A DNA stretch of 64,000 bases from contig JAJGBQ010000007.1 in assembly GCA_022457065.1 (NCBI GenBank), positions 496,001 to 560,000 on the forward strand, given 5' to 3'. A program made the translations under genes and the position numbers. Under the pieces are notes generated by a model that ran no database searches, had not been told where the DNA came from, and worked only from the letters and a program-made list of their open reading frames with translations. This DNA comes from Curvularia sp. ZM96. Its lineage: Eukaryota; Ascomycota; Dothideomycetes; Pleosporales; Pleosporaceae. Positions within the stretch are counted from its first letter, which is position 1. Every line of letters begins with the position of its first letter. Positions 11,227 through 22,253 of the stretch are shown in pieces.

Positions 11227-13474
11227 CTTTTGGCGTAGTGGACTGTTTATGTAATGTGTCTCCTTTTCGGGTCCAGCTGAGAGCTCTATTTCTGTGGAGA
11301 CGAGGGTAAGAAGTAAACAAACAGTGAGTTTGGACAGTGAAGAGTCGCTGGTGGAAGCGGGGCTTGGGGGATTTGGGCTTTCACTTTCACCTACCACGCG
11401 ATGAATCCTTGTGTCGAGGCTATTCACTGACTCCTCGAGTAGCTTGGCCGATGTTCTGTCTGACTGGTATGTATGAACTGACGTGTATGGGGTAGATTGC
11501 ATAAAGCAAGGCGATAGCAACCAAATTATATGAAGTAAACAAGACTTGAAACATGTGAAGAGAGCAGACGGCTGATGAGCTCACATGTGTGACGGGGCTA
11601 CAATGGAAATGAGAGCAAACGACCCTTCCTGTGAAGGGACGCTTTGTTGTTCAGTCGGTGTGAGCTGTTGCACCTGTCACTGATGTCATACGTTCAGGAT
11701 ACGGCTGTTCATGGAACAGAGGTAGTTTTTATCCACGTCCATGCTTGTGACAGCCAAACGCGCCAGCGGTGAGGCTGCACCGAGGACTGCTGGTGCATTG
11801 AGGCTTTATCAGCCAGAACATGACATACTGATAATATATGTGGAAACAAGACGTTAGATTAACATCAGAGCCAGATCCTGGAACTTTGAAAGTACTTATG
11901 AGCATGTGACGGGATTGGAACATGGGCAGCTCGAGCGTTTGATAGTCGTGGACGCTGGGACGGCTCATGGCCCCATCTTTTCCATGCGAACAGGCGGGGC
12001 CAGTGGGTCGATCCCGTTACAAAGTTGGATCCTTTGAGATCCACGCTACGGTATACAAAGCATCTTTGTCGGCACTACTGAGGTTTGCGGGCGAAGTGGG
12101 TTGTCTGGTATGCTCCAGGCAGGGGCAGGGCTTCGTTCTACGTCATCCTGGCAAGGGAATAGCCTTTTCCTGGCAGCATAAAGACGACAATACACGCGCA
12201 CAAAATTCAAAGAAGAGTCTAGGGTCCCGAACGTAGGTGGAGCAATGCTACGGCCTGGTCAGAGGATGAATTGAGGAACAAGAGCCGGTTCGCCCATAGC
12301 GGTGAGAAGGGGTACCAGGCACCTGGTTCCAAGAAATCCGGAGAAAGGATCCCCATGCAACGCGGAGAATGACCTGGGAGCCGGTCGGTAAGTCAGCATC
12401 GTCTTCTGGGCTGCGGTGTATGGGAAAGAGGTGCAGTTAGCCTCGCCCTTGCTCATCGCGTCACCGCTACATGAAAAGACGCTTACCGTATCGGGCCCAA
12501 GCATCATGCCCAAGCCGTACACTCGCAGGACGAGCCGTATTGCGACTCATGGTGAGTCTTGTCGCATTATGGCCGGCCTCATCTGCCGCAATTGATATCG
12601 ACGCATGGTGGTTGGCAGTAAGAGCTGCATCGTCAGACTTCTGCCTGGAGCTGCCCCGCCCAACTTGGCTAGGCGCATGCCGCCCACTTCACTCAGCGTA
12701 TGCGCTTTTCATCGGTAATCTGTATCAAGCAAATGGACCCCACGAGCCGGGATATTTATGGCAGCAGATGCGACCCGAGGAAGCGGAGGCCAGCATGGTT
12801 GATGGATGCGTATAAGCTGAGGCAGCGGTGTGCAGACGCAAGGGTGCCAGAGGTGAACGCGCCTAACTAGCCACACCCGCTAATCTAGCAACAGGGTGTT
12901 GCAGCCTCTTGACTGGAGAGCAGCGTTTATCTCGTCGGCGGGAACGACGTCTCGCCCACCTCTCACCAACCTGCCCTGGCCGGCATGCGCGTGTCGCGAT
13001 TAATGGTGCACGCAACGCCGATGCTGCCCTGTCTACAATAACCTGCACCCCGGCACCCATTGCATCCCCTCGCGGACTACCAATTCACCTCCGGGTCATC
13101 GCCACTTTGTTTCTTTGGTTGCGCACTTCAGCTGCCACCAAGCGCATGACGGCCTTGTGGCGGTGTTGCAGATCTTACAGCCCTTCACATCCTGGTACAG
13201 GGTTGCTCGTTTTTTCTTCGCCTACATACGCTAGGTTGCTGGGGTTCTGGACTCGCTCTCACCGGCCTCCCTCAAAACGTCATCAGCTCAACGTCTTCAA
13301 ACGGAGTGCGGGTCCTTGCTACCGGCGTAGACAAGAATAAGAAGGCCGCCCATCCAGCCAGCCTCCCCCACCACCAACGTGGTCCGCGCCCCAGCCGCAC
13401 TCTTTCTAGGGCAACTTTGCCAATAGTAGGAACCTACAAGACAAACAACAGGAAGCACCCCTTCTACCGCCATC
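11227..13474. other. intergenic, including leaders of two divergent genes
   Basis: No convincing coding exon lies between the minus-strand zinc-binding gene and the plus-strand ABC transporter. 11227-11520 is an in-frame 5' extension of the zinc-binding gene, probably leader. Frames at 12471-12815 and 12909-13340 have no recognisable domain and composition like the opposite strand, so I treat them as chance. The region serves as a divergent promoter block. Confidence 0.5.
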
Positions 13475-16117
13475 ATGGACCCCGACTTGCCCTCGCCTCC
13501 CTTCTACGCGACCATGATGCTCCTGAGCTACATGCACGCCCCCACAGTCGGCTTCTACTACTTGGGAGCGTGCATGTTCAGTCTCTGCATCTTGCAGAAG
13601 GCGCGAGTAGTACCCCAGAAGAGGAGGATCAGCATATTGGTTTTTATGCTCACAATTCTCGTGGCCTACATCGCAGAGGTTCTCTACTACCTCAGCTGCT
13701 CAATAGCAGATCCCGAGTACACGGCTCCACAGTTCTTGGCGATACGATGTTTGGGCTCAATACTCGTCTGGTCCCCTTTGTCCTATCTCCTGTGGTCAAG
13801 CAAGTTGCTGCGTTGGCATGCCTACTTTGGCGCCTTCGTTCTCCAGTTTGCATTCGAGACGACAACGTGCCTGGTCATGGTTTCCGCCGAATCACAGCAA
13901 GTCCGACAAAAGTACCCGCCAATACTTATTACCTGTATTAGAGCATTCATCTCGCTGCTCTTGCTGCTCGATTCATTCGTTGTTCTCGTCACCAAACAGG
14001 CCGAAATCAGCACAGACGAAGAGCGCCAGTCGCTCCTCGGCAAACAAGCAGATGGTTCTCCAGCCGCAAGTGTCAGCCAAGGCTATGGTGCCATCACCCA
14101 AGATGACAGCGACAGTGAGGATGGCCCGTCAGATGAAGATGACAAAGATATCAAGGCGCAACAAGCCAAGCGTCTCGAAGAAGAGGGTGGTTGGTTCGGC
14201 TACTTGAAGGGCTTCATGATCTTTCTGCCCTACCTATTTCCAACAAACGACTGGAAAGTCATGGCCTGTCTCGGTGTGCGGCTCGTACACATGGTGCAAG
14301 AGCGTATCCTCAACCTGCTCACCCCTCGACAGCTCGGTATCATCACCACTAAACTACAAGAATCTTACGAGACCAAGAGCGGTGTCATGCCATGGAAGGA
14401 CATTGGCCTCTGGGTGCTGTATTCCTGGATCAACGGCTATGCTGGGTTTGGCATCATAGATGGCGTAGCAAATCTCGTCATCTCAAACTCTGCCTATCGC
14501 CGCGTTACCTTGCTAGCTTACGAGCACGTCCTGGGCCTGTCCATGGACTTTCATACCTCCAAGGACTCGGGCGAGGTGCTGAAGGCTGTGGAGCAGGCGT
14601 CCTCGTTGAATACACTCATCGAAATGGCTCTGTTCGACATTGCGCCAATCTTCTTGGATCTGTTTGTTGCCATGTACTACGTAACCCACTTGTTCGATGC
14701 GTACATGGCCTTCATTGTTCTGTTCATGGGTGCAGCATACATTGCCATCGGGTTCTACTTTACGACACTGTCCCAGCCCAAACGACGAGACTACGTGGAG
14801 AAGCAGCGAACGGAAAGCTCTACAGTCAACGAGACAGTACACAACTGGCAGACGGTCGCTTACTTCAATCGTTTAGCATTTGAATACAAGCGCTATGCCG
14901 AGAACATCGTCAACACCATCTCAGCCCACTATGCGTACTACTTCAGATCCATGGGTGGACACGCTGCGCAAGATCTTTTGACTACTTTTGGTTTCTCTGG
15001 TGCCTGTATCTTCGGTATGACGCAGATTGTTACCGGACGAAAGCCAGTTGGCAACTTGGTTACGCTCATCATGTACTGGAACACAATGACTTCGCCGCTC
15101 TACATTCTCTCATACAGCTACCGACAAATCACCAGCTCGCTGATTGATGCCGAACGCCTTCTCCAGCTGCTGAATACCAAGCCTAGTGTGGCGGACCAGG
15201 AGGGCGCCAAGGACATTGTTGTGCACACTGGCGAGGTAGAATTCAAGGACGTCGACTTCCACTACGACGAGCGCAAACCAATCATCAAGGGTGTAAACCT
15301 CAAAGCTTCAGGTGGTCAGACTATCGCCTTTGTTGGTGAGACGGGTGGTGGAAAGTCAACCATGCTCAAGCTTCTCTTCCGCTTTTACGATGTGACTAAC
15401 GGCTCCATCATGATTGATGGACAAGACCTCCGCTCAGTGACCCAGGCTAGTCTGCGTAATGCCATAGGCCTTGTGCCCCAGGATCCCGTTTTGTTCAATC
15501 AAACCATTCGCCAGAATCTCCGCTACGCCAAACTGGACGCCACCGACGCCGAGATTGAAGACGCTTGCCGAGCCGCTGCCATCCACGACGATATTGTCGG
15601 GTTCCCAGACGGTTACAACTCCAAAGTAGGCGAGCGCGGCGTGCGGTTGTCAGGTGGACAGTTGCAACGCATAGCCATTGCCCGCGTGCTTCTCAAGAAC
15701 CCTAAAATCGTAATGCTGGACGAAGCGACATCGGCCATTGACTCGTCCATTGAAGCACTCATCCAACAAGCGTTCCGCAAGCTGAGTCAAGGTCGAACAA
15801 CATTTGTGATCGCCCACAGGTTGAGCACAATTGCAGATGCAGATCAGATCTTGGTGGTGGAAAAGGGTGAGATTATTGAGAGGGGCAGACATCATGAGCT
15901 GCTACAAAATGAAGGAGGCAAGTATTCAGAGCTGTGGAGGAAGCAGACAGCGGGGCATTTGTCAAAGGAGGTAAAGCCCAAGGACACGAAGGAGGGTGAG
16001 GATGAAGATGGAGGTGTGGTTATTGGGGGAGATGCAACTCAGGGGGAAGACAAGGCGACAAGCTCAGCGACGGATAGTAATGATGGTCAGGGAGACAACA
16101 GCACACGGCGGAAATAG
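13475..16117 (+). CDS. Hmt1-type heavy-metal-tolerance ABC half-transporter (ABCB6/ATM group)
   Basis: One uninterrupted exon of 880 residues; the ATG has a good context (CATCATGG). An N-terminal extension with about five membrane helices (residues 12-180) precedes an acidic linker (about 195-235). An ABC transmembrane domain follows (about 260-560), then a nucleotide-binding domain. NBD motifs are intact: Walker A GETGGGKST (621-629), signature LSGGQ (725-729), Walker B ending at Asp749 with the following Glu750, and the H-loop His781. The extra N-terminal helices and half-transporter layout match fission-yeast Hmt1, a vacuolar membrane pump that exports glutathione or phytochelatin conjugates and confers cadmium tolerance. 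The C-terminus is an acidic, disordered tail. All catalytic residues are present, so it should be active; the exact substrate is inferred from the family. Confidence 0.93.
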   Translation: MDPDLPSPPFYATMMLLSYMHAPTVGFYYLGACMFSLCILQKARVVPQKRRISILVFMLTILVAYIAEVLYYLSCSIADPEYTAPQFLAIRCLGSILVWSPLSYLLWSSKLLRWHAYFGAFVLQFAFETTTCLVMVSAESQQVRQKYPPILITCIRAFISLLLLLDSFVVLVTKQAEISTDEERQSLLGKQADGSPAASVSQGYGAITQDDSDSEDGPSDEDDKDIKAQQAKRLEEEGGWFGYLKGFMIFLPYLFPTNDWKVMACLGVRLVHMVQERILNLLTPRQLGIITTKLQESYETKSGVMPWKDIGLWVLYSWINGYAGFGIIDGVANLVISNSAYRRVTLLAYEHVLGLSMDFHTSKDSGEVLKAVEQASSLNTLIEMALFDIAPIFLDLFVAMYYVTHLFDAYMAFIVLFMGAAYIAIGFYFTTLSQPKRRDYVEKQRTESSTVNETVHNWQTVAYFNRLAFEYKRYAENIVNTISAHYAYYFRSMGGHAAQDLLTTFGFSGACIFGMTQIVTGRKPVGNLVTLIMYWNTMTSPLYILSYSYRQITSSLIDAERLLQLLNTKPSVADQEGAKDIVVHTGEVEFKDVDFHYDERKPIIKGVNLKASGGQTIAFVGETGGGKSTMLKLLFRFYDVTNGSIMIDGQDLRSVTQASLRNAIGLVPQDPVLFNQTIRQNLRYAKLDATDAEIEDACRAAAIHDDIVGFPDGYNSKVGERGVRLSGGQLQRIAIARVLLKNPKIVMLDEATSAIDSSIEALIQQAFRKLSQGRTTFVIAHRLSTIADADQILVVEKGEIIERGRHHELLQNEGGKYSELWRKQTAGHLSKEVKPKDTKEGEDEDGGVVIGGDATQGEDKATSSATDSNDGQGDNSTRRK

Positions 16118-16884
16118 AGATCATAGAGGATAATCGCTTACATGAGCTTCGGCCACTAGGGAACAGGCCTCATCGTCTAAACCTGTAATACAATACAAAA
16201 AATGGATGAACACAACACGAGACAGTGAGATTGTCTTTTCTACGGTGATGTACTGACCGATTTCTCTGCAACATTGACACATATCTTCGACCCACCGCTC
16301 TACTAAGACATCAGCCGGTCCATCTTCGTCCGCGGATAATCCCTCAAAATCTAGGCAACCACCCGCGGGAACGCCACAAGCTGCACCATTAGTCTCCAGC
16401 ACTCGGAACAAGAATCCGCACGCCTTCCCCCAACAGAAAGTCGCTGTTAACGGGCGCGACAGTCGGAAGGACTATGCTCCGACGCACGGCCTCTTTTGCT
16501 TTTTCCGCCTCCGACCCCCCCATCTCATTGGCTGCTCCACAGAAACACTGCCACTGAAACCATTGCTGTGTGAGTGAGACGACCCTTTTTTTGACGGGCG
16601 AGGTTAGGTAGCTACTTACGTGGTATATAAGACCCTTTTTGTTCCCCGTGTTGGCAGGGCGAGCGGGGCGGGATATATAGGTCTTTTCGTAACACGTACG
16701 GTATAGATCCGATTGTTCCCCTTTTACACATAACAGCTGGGGACAGATTTGTTCGAATACGTCAGCGAGTTCAGTTAGCTTTCTTTGGCGCTAAATCGGT
16801 TCTGGGGTTGGGTTCCAGCTCGACGACACACACTTCGACCTCCACGAGTCGACTCGCTGCATCAACGTTACACCGTCGACCATC
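16118..16884. other. intergenic between ABC transporter and P450
   Basis: Holds the 3' end of the transporter transcript and the P450 promoter. No coding exon is supported. A short minus-strand frame at 16121-16411 has no recognisable features. Confidence 0.55.
16624..16680 (+). promoter_or_regulatory. two TATA boxes upstream of the P450
   Basis: TATATAA (16624-16630) and ATATATAG (16673-16680) are each followed by a related pyrimidine block (GACCCTTTTT and GTCTTTTCG). A third copy of the block (GACCCTTTTTTT) sits near 16580 without a TATA box. The pair lies 205-260 bases before the ATG. TATA-type promoters are common for inducible P450 genes; inducibility here is inference. Confidence 0.45.
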
Positions 16885-18734
16885 ATGGCCGTCCCCAAAC
16901 GCATACTCCTGCTTACTTCGGCGGCGTACACCTTTTTCAGTGCACGGTATGCGCCTGACGCAGCGCCGTTTGCAGCAAAGAGTTATGGGAAGAATACGCT
17001 AGCGGTTTTTGCGCTGCTGTATCTTGTGCAATCGATCTGGAGTATTCTGGTTTATCCAATATTTTTGACGCCGTTGAGGAAGTTGCCGACGCCGAAGGTG
17101 AGTTTAAATGGGGGTACTGAAGGGGTTGAGGGGGAATGTTGGGATGTTTGAGGTCTCCTTGACCCTCTACCTTTCCTCCGTCAACTCGCCGCATTCCTCT
17201 CAATGAGAAGACGCCTTGCTAATGTTTCTGTAACAGGAATCGCATTTTCTGCTTGGTCATTTTGGCAGGATTTACAGGGAACCGACAGGTGAACCACAGA
17301 GAGATTGGATCGATACCATTCCCAATGATGGTGTTTTGTACTATCGATGGCTGTTCAATGAGCCAAGAGTCATGTTGACGACGCCAAAGGCAATAGGCGA
17401 GGTCTTGGTGCACAGGAGTTATGACTTTGTCAAGCCGGCGAGGTTGAGGAATGGCTTGGGGAGAGTTCTCGGTGTCGGTATTTTGCTTGCGGAGGGAGAC
17501 GAGCACAAGGTATGTGTTTCTCAATCAAATCCGATTCCTAGAGGTAGCAATCAGGTGAGATACTAAAAGACAACAGCGCCAAAGAAAACTACTCATGCCG
17601 GCTTTCAACTTCCGCCATGTCAAGGACCTGTACCCAATCTTTTGGAGCAAATCCCAGGAGATGGTAAACAACATTTCTAAAGCAATCAAAAGCGACCCCA
17701 GCGGATCTTCAGTCATTGAAATCGGATCTTGGTCCTCCCGCGCCACACTTGACATTATCGGCGTGGCCGGCGTGGGCAAAGACTTCGATGCGCTTACAAA
17801 CCCCGACAATGAGCTCAACGAAACGTATCGTCAAATCTTCGCCAGCAATCGCGGCGCAAGACTTGTTCAGGTCATCCTTGGATTACTTCCGCACTGGCTC
17901 GCCACCAACCTACCCCTAAAGCAAAACGATGAGATTGGACACGCAGTGCGAACAATCAAAAGCGTGGCCAGAGACCTTATCCGCTCCAAGCGCGAGAAGC
18001 TGCAAAAGGGAGAAGCAAAAGGCTTGGACATTCTCAGTGTGGCCATGGAATCCGGTGGTTTCACCGACGAGGATTTGGTAAACCAGCTTATGACTTTCCT
18101 TGCTGCGGGCCATGAAACCACTGCATCGGCAGTATCATGGGCTGTCTATGTCCTATGCCGACACCCTGACGTACAGAAACGGCTCAGAGAAGAAATCCAT
18201 GAAAGCTTACCTGCAGCACTAGAAGATGGCGGCCAAATCTCCTCGACAGCAATCGATCGCCTTCCATACTTGAACGCCGTGCTACAGGAAACCATGCGTG
18301 TCTACCCACCTGTGCCTCTTACCCTGCGCGAGGCGGCACATGACACCACGATTCAATCGCAATTCGTCCCCGCAGGTACCACTGTAGTCATTTGTCCCTG
18401 GGCCGTCAACACTTCCAAGCAACTCTGGGGTCCGGACGCCCGTGAATTCAACCCAGATCGCTGGATGCAGCCTGGTACGGCCAACACGGGAGGCGCTGAC
18501 AGCAACTATGCCACTACGACGTTTTTGCACGGCCCGAGGAGCTGCATAGGCAAAGATTTTGCCAAGGCAGAGTTTGCGTGCTTGGTAGCCGCCTTCGTTG
18601 GCAGATATGAGTTTGAGTTTGAGGATCTTGATTATAAGGTCGAAATTCAGGGTGGCATTACGTCGAAGCCGAAGGGCGGGCTGAGGATTAAGGTGAGGGA
18701 TGTCAGGGACGCGGCGTCGAATGGGGAAATGTAG
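16885..18734 (+). CDS. cytochrome P450 monooxygenase
   Basis: Three exons, 16885-17097, 17237-17509 and 17577-18734, join in phase 0 to give 547 residues. Donors are GTGAGT and GTATGT; acceptors are ACAG. The N-terminus has two hydrophobic segments (about 5-20 and 37-58) for ER membrane anchoring. Defining motifs are complete: I-helix AGHETT (339-344, oxygen activation), K-helix ExxR (E400, R403), FNPDRW meander, and heme loop FLHGPRSCIG with the iron ligand at Cys485. EGDEHKRQRKLLMPAF across the exon 2-3 junction confirms splicing. The reaction is NADPH-dependent oxidation of a small lipophilic substrate, which cannot be named from sequence. The C-helix and heme-loop wording resembles the CYP4/CYP3-like fungal clan. 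No biosynthetic cluster is seen beside it. Confidence 0.92.
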
Positions 18735-19311
18735 AGGATGGGCTGTTTACGACGTCATGATGCTGGAGGTAGTTCAATACTCTCAACTTGTTACAGTTCT
18801 GTATTCTCCGCTACTGTTACATTAGAATTAAATATGATATCAAGAATCTAAGACTTGTTGTACATGACTATCATCTGACTTGGTCGCAGATTTTCATCAA
18901 GTACGAGTGAAAATGGGGCACTCTCGATGAATCAGATGAAAAGAGCAAAGCACGATATCTGATTCAGGGCCTGTACGTTCCAAGAACGTGATTTTAAAAT
19001 CTTTAACAACGAACAAGCACGTTCTACCAAGTATAGGCATTGCAGTTCTTTTCAACGAAAACTCCATTCTATTTTCTAGCAAACAATCATCATCTCCAGC
19101 AATCTACGAGTCCTCAAGCATCCAAAGCAGAAACTCTCCAAATGCACAGAGCACTCCAAAACAATATCAAGCGAGCGTAATAGGCCGTAACAAGCAAACC
19201 CCAGATTAACGAAAGTCCTCTTTTCCCCCCTTCCCCCTCAATCCCTGATTCCCCCCAAACATCAAAAGTCCTCGCAACTCACTCTCCTACCAAAGCCCAC
19301 TATGTGTGCGT
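18735..19311. other. convergent 3' intergenic region
   Basis: Separates the plus-strand P450 from the minus-strand small secreted protein gene. It is AT-rich and holds only the transcript ends; nothing else is seen. Confidence 0.55.
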
Positions 19312-19703
19312 TTAAGCACAGTAATCAGGGTTTCCCTTGCCACCATCAACACAGTTGCCACAGGGCCTACGTCCATTGATCCAAACAAGAGCATCGCCCG
19401 AACCACCGCACTTGAACAGCGACTTGTCGATCTGGTCGGGCGCTGGGTACTGGCCGTCGTTCCAGCTGCTGGCGAGGCACTTGCTTTGGATTTCGTTGTT
19501 GGTCCAGCCTATTTTCCTCCGGTGGGAGGGAAAGCGTTAGTAATGGGGCAGGGATAAGGGGAGAAGCGGGGAGGCGAGGAGGGCATACCGCGTCCGCTCT
19601 TGAGGGTCTTGCTGCAGTAGAGTTGGTTGGTGTCACATTTGGAGGCCGAAGCGGTAACAGCGAGAGTGAGGCCGAGAGCGGTGAGGGCGGTGAAGGAGAC
19701 CAT
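19312..19703 (-). CDS. small secreted cysteine-rich protein (103 aa)
   Basis: Two exons: 19703-19589 and 19508-19312. The intron has donor GTATGC and acceptor AAATAG and is 80 bases. The product has 103 residues with a clear signal peptide (MVSFTALTALGLTLAVTASA, cleavage near residue 20) and a mature chain of about 83 residues with seven cysteines. The mature chain begins SKCDTNQLYC and ends CGNC...DYCA. No known domain is recognised. Size, secretion signal and cysteine density match the broad class of fungal small secreted proteins that includes candidate effectors. A role in host interaction is inference only. The odd number of cysteines leaves one free, or allows dimer formation. A TATA box lies 120 bases upstream. 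Confidence 0.8.
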
Positions 19704-20634
19704 GGTGGCGGCGGTGTTGGTTGGGGGTTTGAGGGTTTGTGAGGGTGGAAAGTGCTGTTAGAAGCGTTGCAACGATGCTTGTTGAGCTGGTGGTGACTTA
19801 ACTTCAAAATATCTTCGAGTACTTATACTTCTCGACTCTTGCAGTTGGAGTGCTTCATGGTGCTATCTCAGCTGTTCGACATCGTGTGATGTTGGCGCTT
19901 CCACGAGACCCATCCTCAGCTGCGCGAGGGCACTGGAGTGCAGCTGTCTATGAGAAATCGGTCACCGAGATGTATGTTTTTGGGAATTCGAAATTGAAAG
20001 AGCGGGTCAAAATTTCTTGGGTTACACGATGCGTTGGGAAGCTGTAACATTCGAGCAGTCGTTGTACTAGCTGAAGTGAGCGAGCGTTGTCGGTACGCTC
20101 CACTTGCGCGCTTTTCGAACCAGCTGAAACAGGGTTCTCATTCCATTTTATGCTTCTCAGGCTAAACACTTAATTAGTTCTACCAAGTTGGGTGCTGTTT
20201 GTTGTATCACGCGATGTACATGTTGTTAAAATACCGAATGCGGTAAGCGAATGGCTGGAATGTGTATTGATATAGTATGGCGGACTCCATCTTACTTCTC
20301 ATACTAGCTTGGTGTGTTCGCACTCTTCTTACATATTAGTTGCAGTCGCTGTTTTTTCTTCAATAGTTGATTCTTTCCACTCTTTCATTACACTCACTTG
20401 TTTTGTTCTCCGCCTCCCAGTTTTTCACATATCCTAATCATGCGCTACACCTCATAAATCCTCACAACTCCCCACTCTCAAACCGACACTGCCAAATAAA
20501 AAGCTCCCTGCTGAAGTACAAGGGAAATTTTGAGGTAAAGTATCTTTTTTCTCTCTATGAGTACGAAGCATCCAGATTGTCACATCCCCCCATCCCCGAC
20601 ACTCTACCCAAGCAATTCTACACTTCCTGTTCCC
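19704..20634. other. upstream region of the small secreted protein gene
   Basis: Intergenic. It contains the leader and promoter of the gene at 19312-19703 and the 3' end region of the PEBP gene. No coding exon is supported. Confidence 0.5.
19822..19827 (-). promoter_or_regulatory. TATA box of the small secreted protein gene
   Basis: The minus strand reads AGTATAAGTACTC about 120 bases before the start codon at 19703. The distance suits a short leader. Confidence 0.4.
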
Positions 20635-21225
20635 TCACAACTCATCCTTACTACCGTTCCATCCATCCCCCACACCCCTCATCCACTGCACACCCACAAG
20701 CTTCAACCCCTTCTTCGCCACGACCTCCTCCGCCCTAAAGCTTCTCCGCTCCACAAACTCCTCGCCCCCTATCTCTTCCCTTTGCAGACTTTGGCCCTCC
20801 TTCTCTTCAAAAAGCAGAAATAGATATCGATGCGGGCCGCTCTCGTCCTTGGGACCAGGCGCCAAATACTGGGTCAGCGTCTTCCCGCTTGCAGTAATGT
20901 CCTGCCCCGAGGAAGCTGCAGACGGAGAGGGGATAGAAGCAACGACCCAATGACGCCAGTAGCCAAATTTTGGGTCGTCCGGGGTGGGCGCATCAGGATC
21001 GATCATCATGAATGTGTAGGTTGATGTCGAGGCTGCTGGTGCTGAGGAGATGGAAATAAGGGGTTGGTCCTTGACTTGGCTCACGCGTGCGAGACTGCCA
21101 TTTTCAGGGGCGAGACCAGAGGGAAATTTGACGGATAGGTCGATGGTGGGGGTGAAAGAGTCGGGGATGACAGCAGAAGGGAGGAGATTTGCGCTTTTTA
21201 GCGAGTCGACGAGTGAGGTGGCCAT
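20635..21225 (-). CDS. PEBP-family protein with a C-terminal KDEL
   Basis: Single exon of 196 residues from the ATG at 21225. This start is chosen over an in-frame upstream ATG at 21324 because the context (ACTATGGCC) is good and the family normally begins here. The ligand-pocket signature is present: DPDAPTPDDPKFGYWRHW and later GPHRYLFLLFE, matching the DPDxP and GxHR motifs of phosphatidylethanolamine-binding proteins. Fungal relatives include yeast Tfs1, an inhibitor of carboxypeptidase Y and of Ras-GAP. Part of the DPDAP-GHRH linker is variable. The last residues are NGSKDEL with no recognisable signal peptide, so the ER-retrieval-like tail may be fortuitous. Biochemical target unknown. 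Confidence 0.88.
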   Translation of the reverse strand: MATSLVDSLKSANLLPSAVIPDSFTPTIDLSVKFPSGLAPENGSLARVSQVKDQPLISISSAPAASTSTYTFMMIDPDAPTPDDPKFGYWRHWVVASIPSPSAASSGQDITASGKTLTQYLAPGPKDESGPHRYLFLLFEEKEGQSLQREEIGGEEFVERRSFRAEEVVAKKGLKLVGVQWMRGVGDGWNGSKDEL

Positions 21226-22211
21226 AGTGATGTTTGTGGAATCTCTAGACCTTGGGTTCTGAGGGGCAAAGTCGCGACTTTTATTTGTGACTTCGGTACG
21301 TTGGTAGATGTAGTTTTGATGCATGATCGAGGTGGAAGCGGATGATTGGTGGATAAACAGGGCCTTCGCTTGGTACTCCGCCAGAGTATCCGCTTCAGCT
21401 TGGCATTCACTCAGAAGGGCAAAGGTTCGGTATAAGATGAAGAATAGCGAGCAGAGTTGAGAGCATCATGTAATTTATTAAACATTGTAATATTTATCTT
21501 TTGGGGCTACACTAGGAAGACATACCTAGGGAGAACGTGAACCCTCTTAGATGCGATTACAAGAAATGCTGCGGAGTGCTGGTAAAAGGAGTCGTGTGTA
21601 GGTAGTGATTATGCTATTGTGTTACTACTCGTGAGTTCATACTTCACCAAGTACCATTACAAATATATAAAAATGGGGTTTCCTTAGCATTCCCGGCTCC
21701 AGTCCTCTCAATCCGCGACACTGGTGTACCCGAGTGGCACAGGGTTTAAGGACTATGTCTTTACGATCTTCTTTATTAAACTTAGAAGTGCATTAACCTA
21801 CCACAATCTATGTAGGAGAAAAAGAAACGAGATGCATAGACCGTGTTTGATATAAACCCACTGCTAAGGGTTTGGGAATACAAGGCCTCTTCACCATGTA
21901 TAAGAAGACAAACCCTTGCCAACTTATGCTAATACAGCAATCTAACCTAAATTGCTTGGGAAAGTTCACTACATATACCAAAGCATCACGCGGGCTATTT
22001 TATAAGACACGAGAGATGGGGAATGAACTCTTTGCTTGGCCAAGCATAGAGCAGGACACGATCAAATCGACCACATCAACAAGTCAGCTTAGGAGACAAC
22101 AAAAACGCAGAAGCAGATCAACCACACAGCCTGTGATACACGCATCAGGCACCCACTCGTCAGCAAAATTACATGCCCACCCTGTTACTCGTCAATCTCT
22201 CTATAGACTCT

Positions 22212-22253
22212 GCAGCAGCAGCAGCAGCACCACCACCACCACCACCACCACCA
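22212..22253. repeat. GCA/ACC trinucleotide microsatellite
   Basis: Six GCA units (22212-22229) run directly into about eight CAC units up to 22253. It is not in a supported coding frame. Confidence 0.9.

Noticed and set aside
13306..13941. 211-codon plus-strand frame overlapping the start of the ABC transporter
   Set aside because: Out-of-frame shadow; the ABC frame is conserved throughout.
21722..21808. tRNA-like stretch with CCCGAGTGG D-arm-like word
   Set aside because: The word resembles a class II tRNA D-arm, but I could not pair an acceptor stem, anticodon stem or T-arm. Probably chance or an unrecognisable relic.
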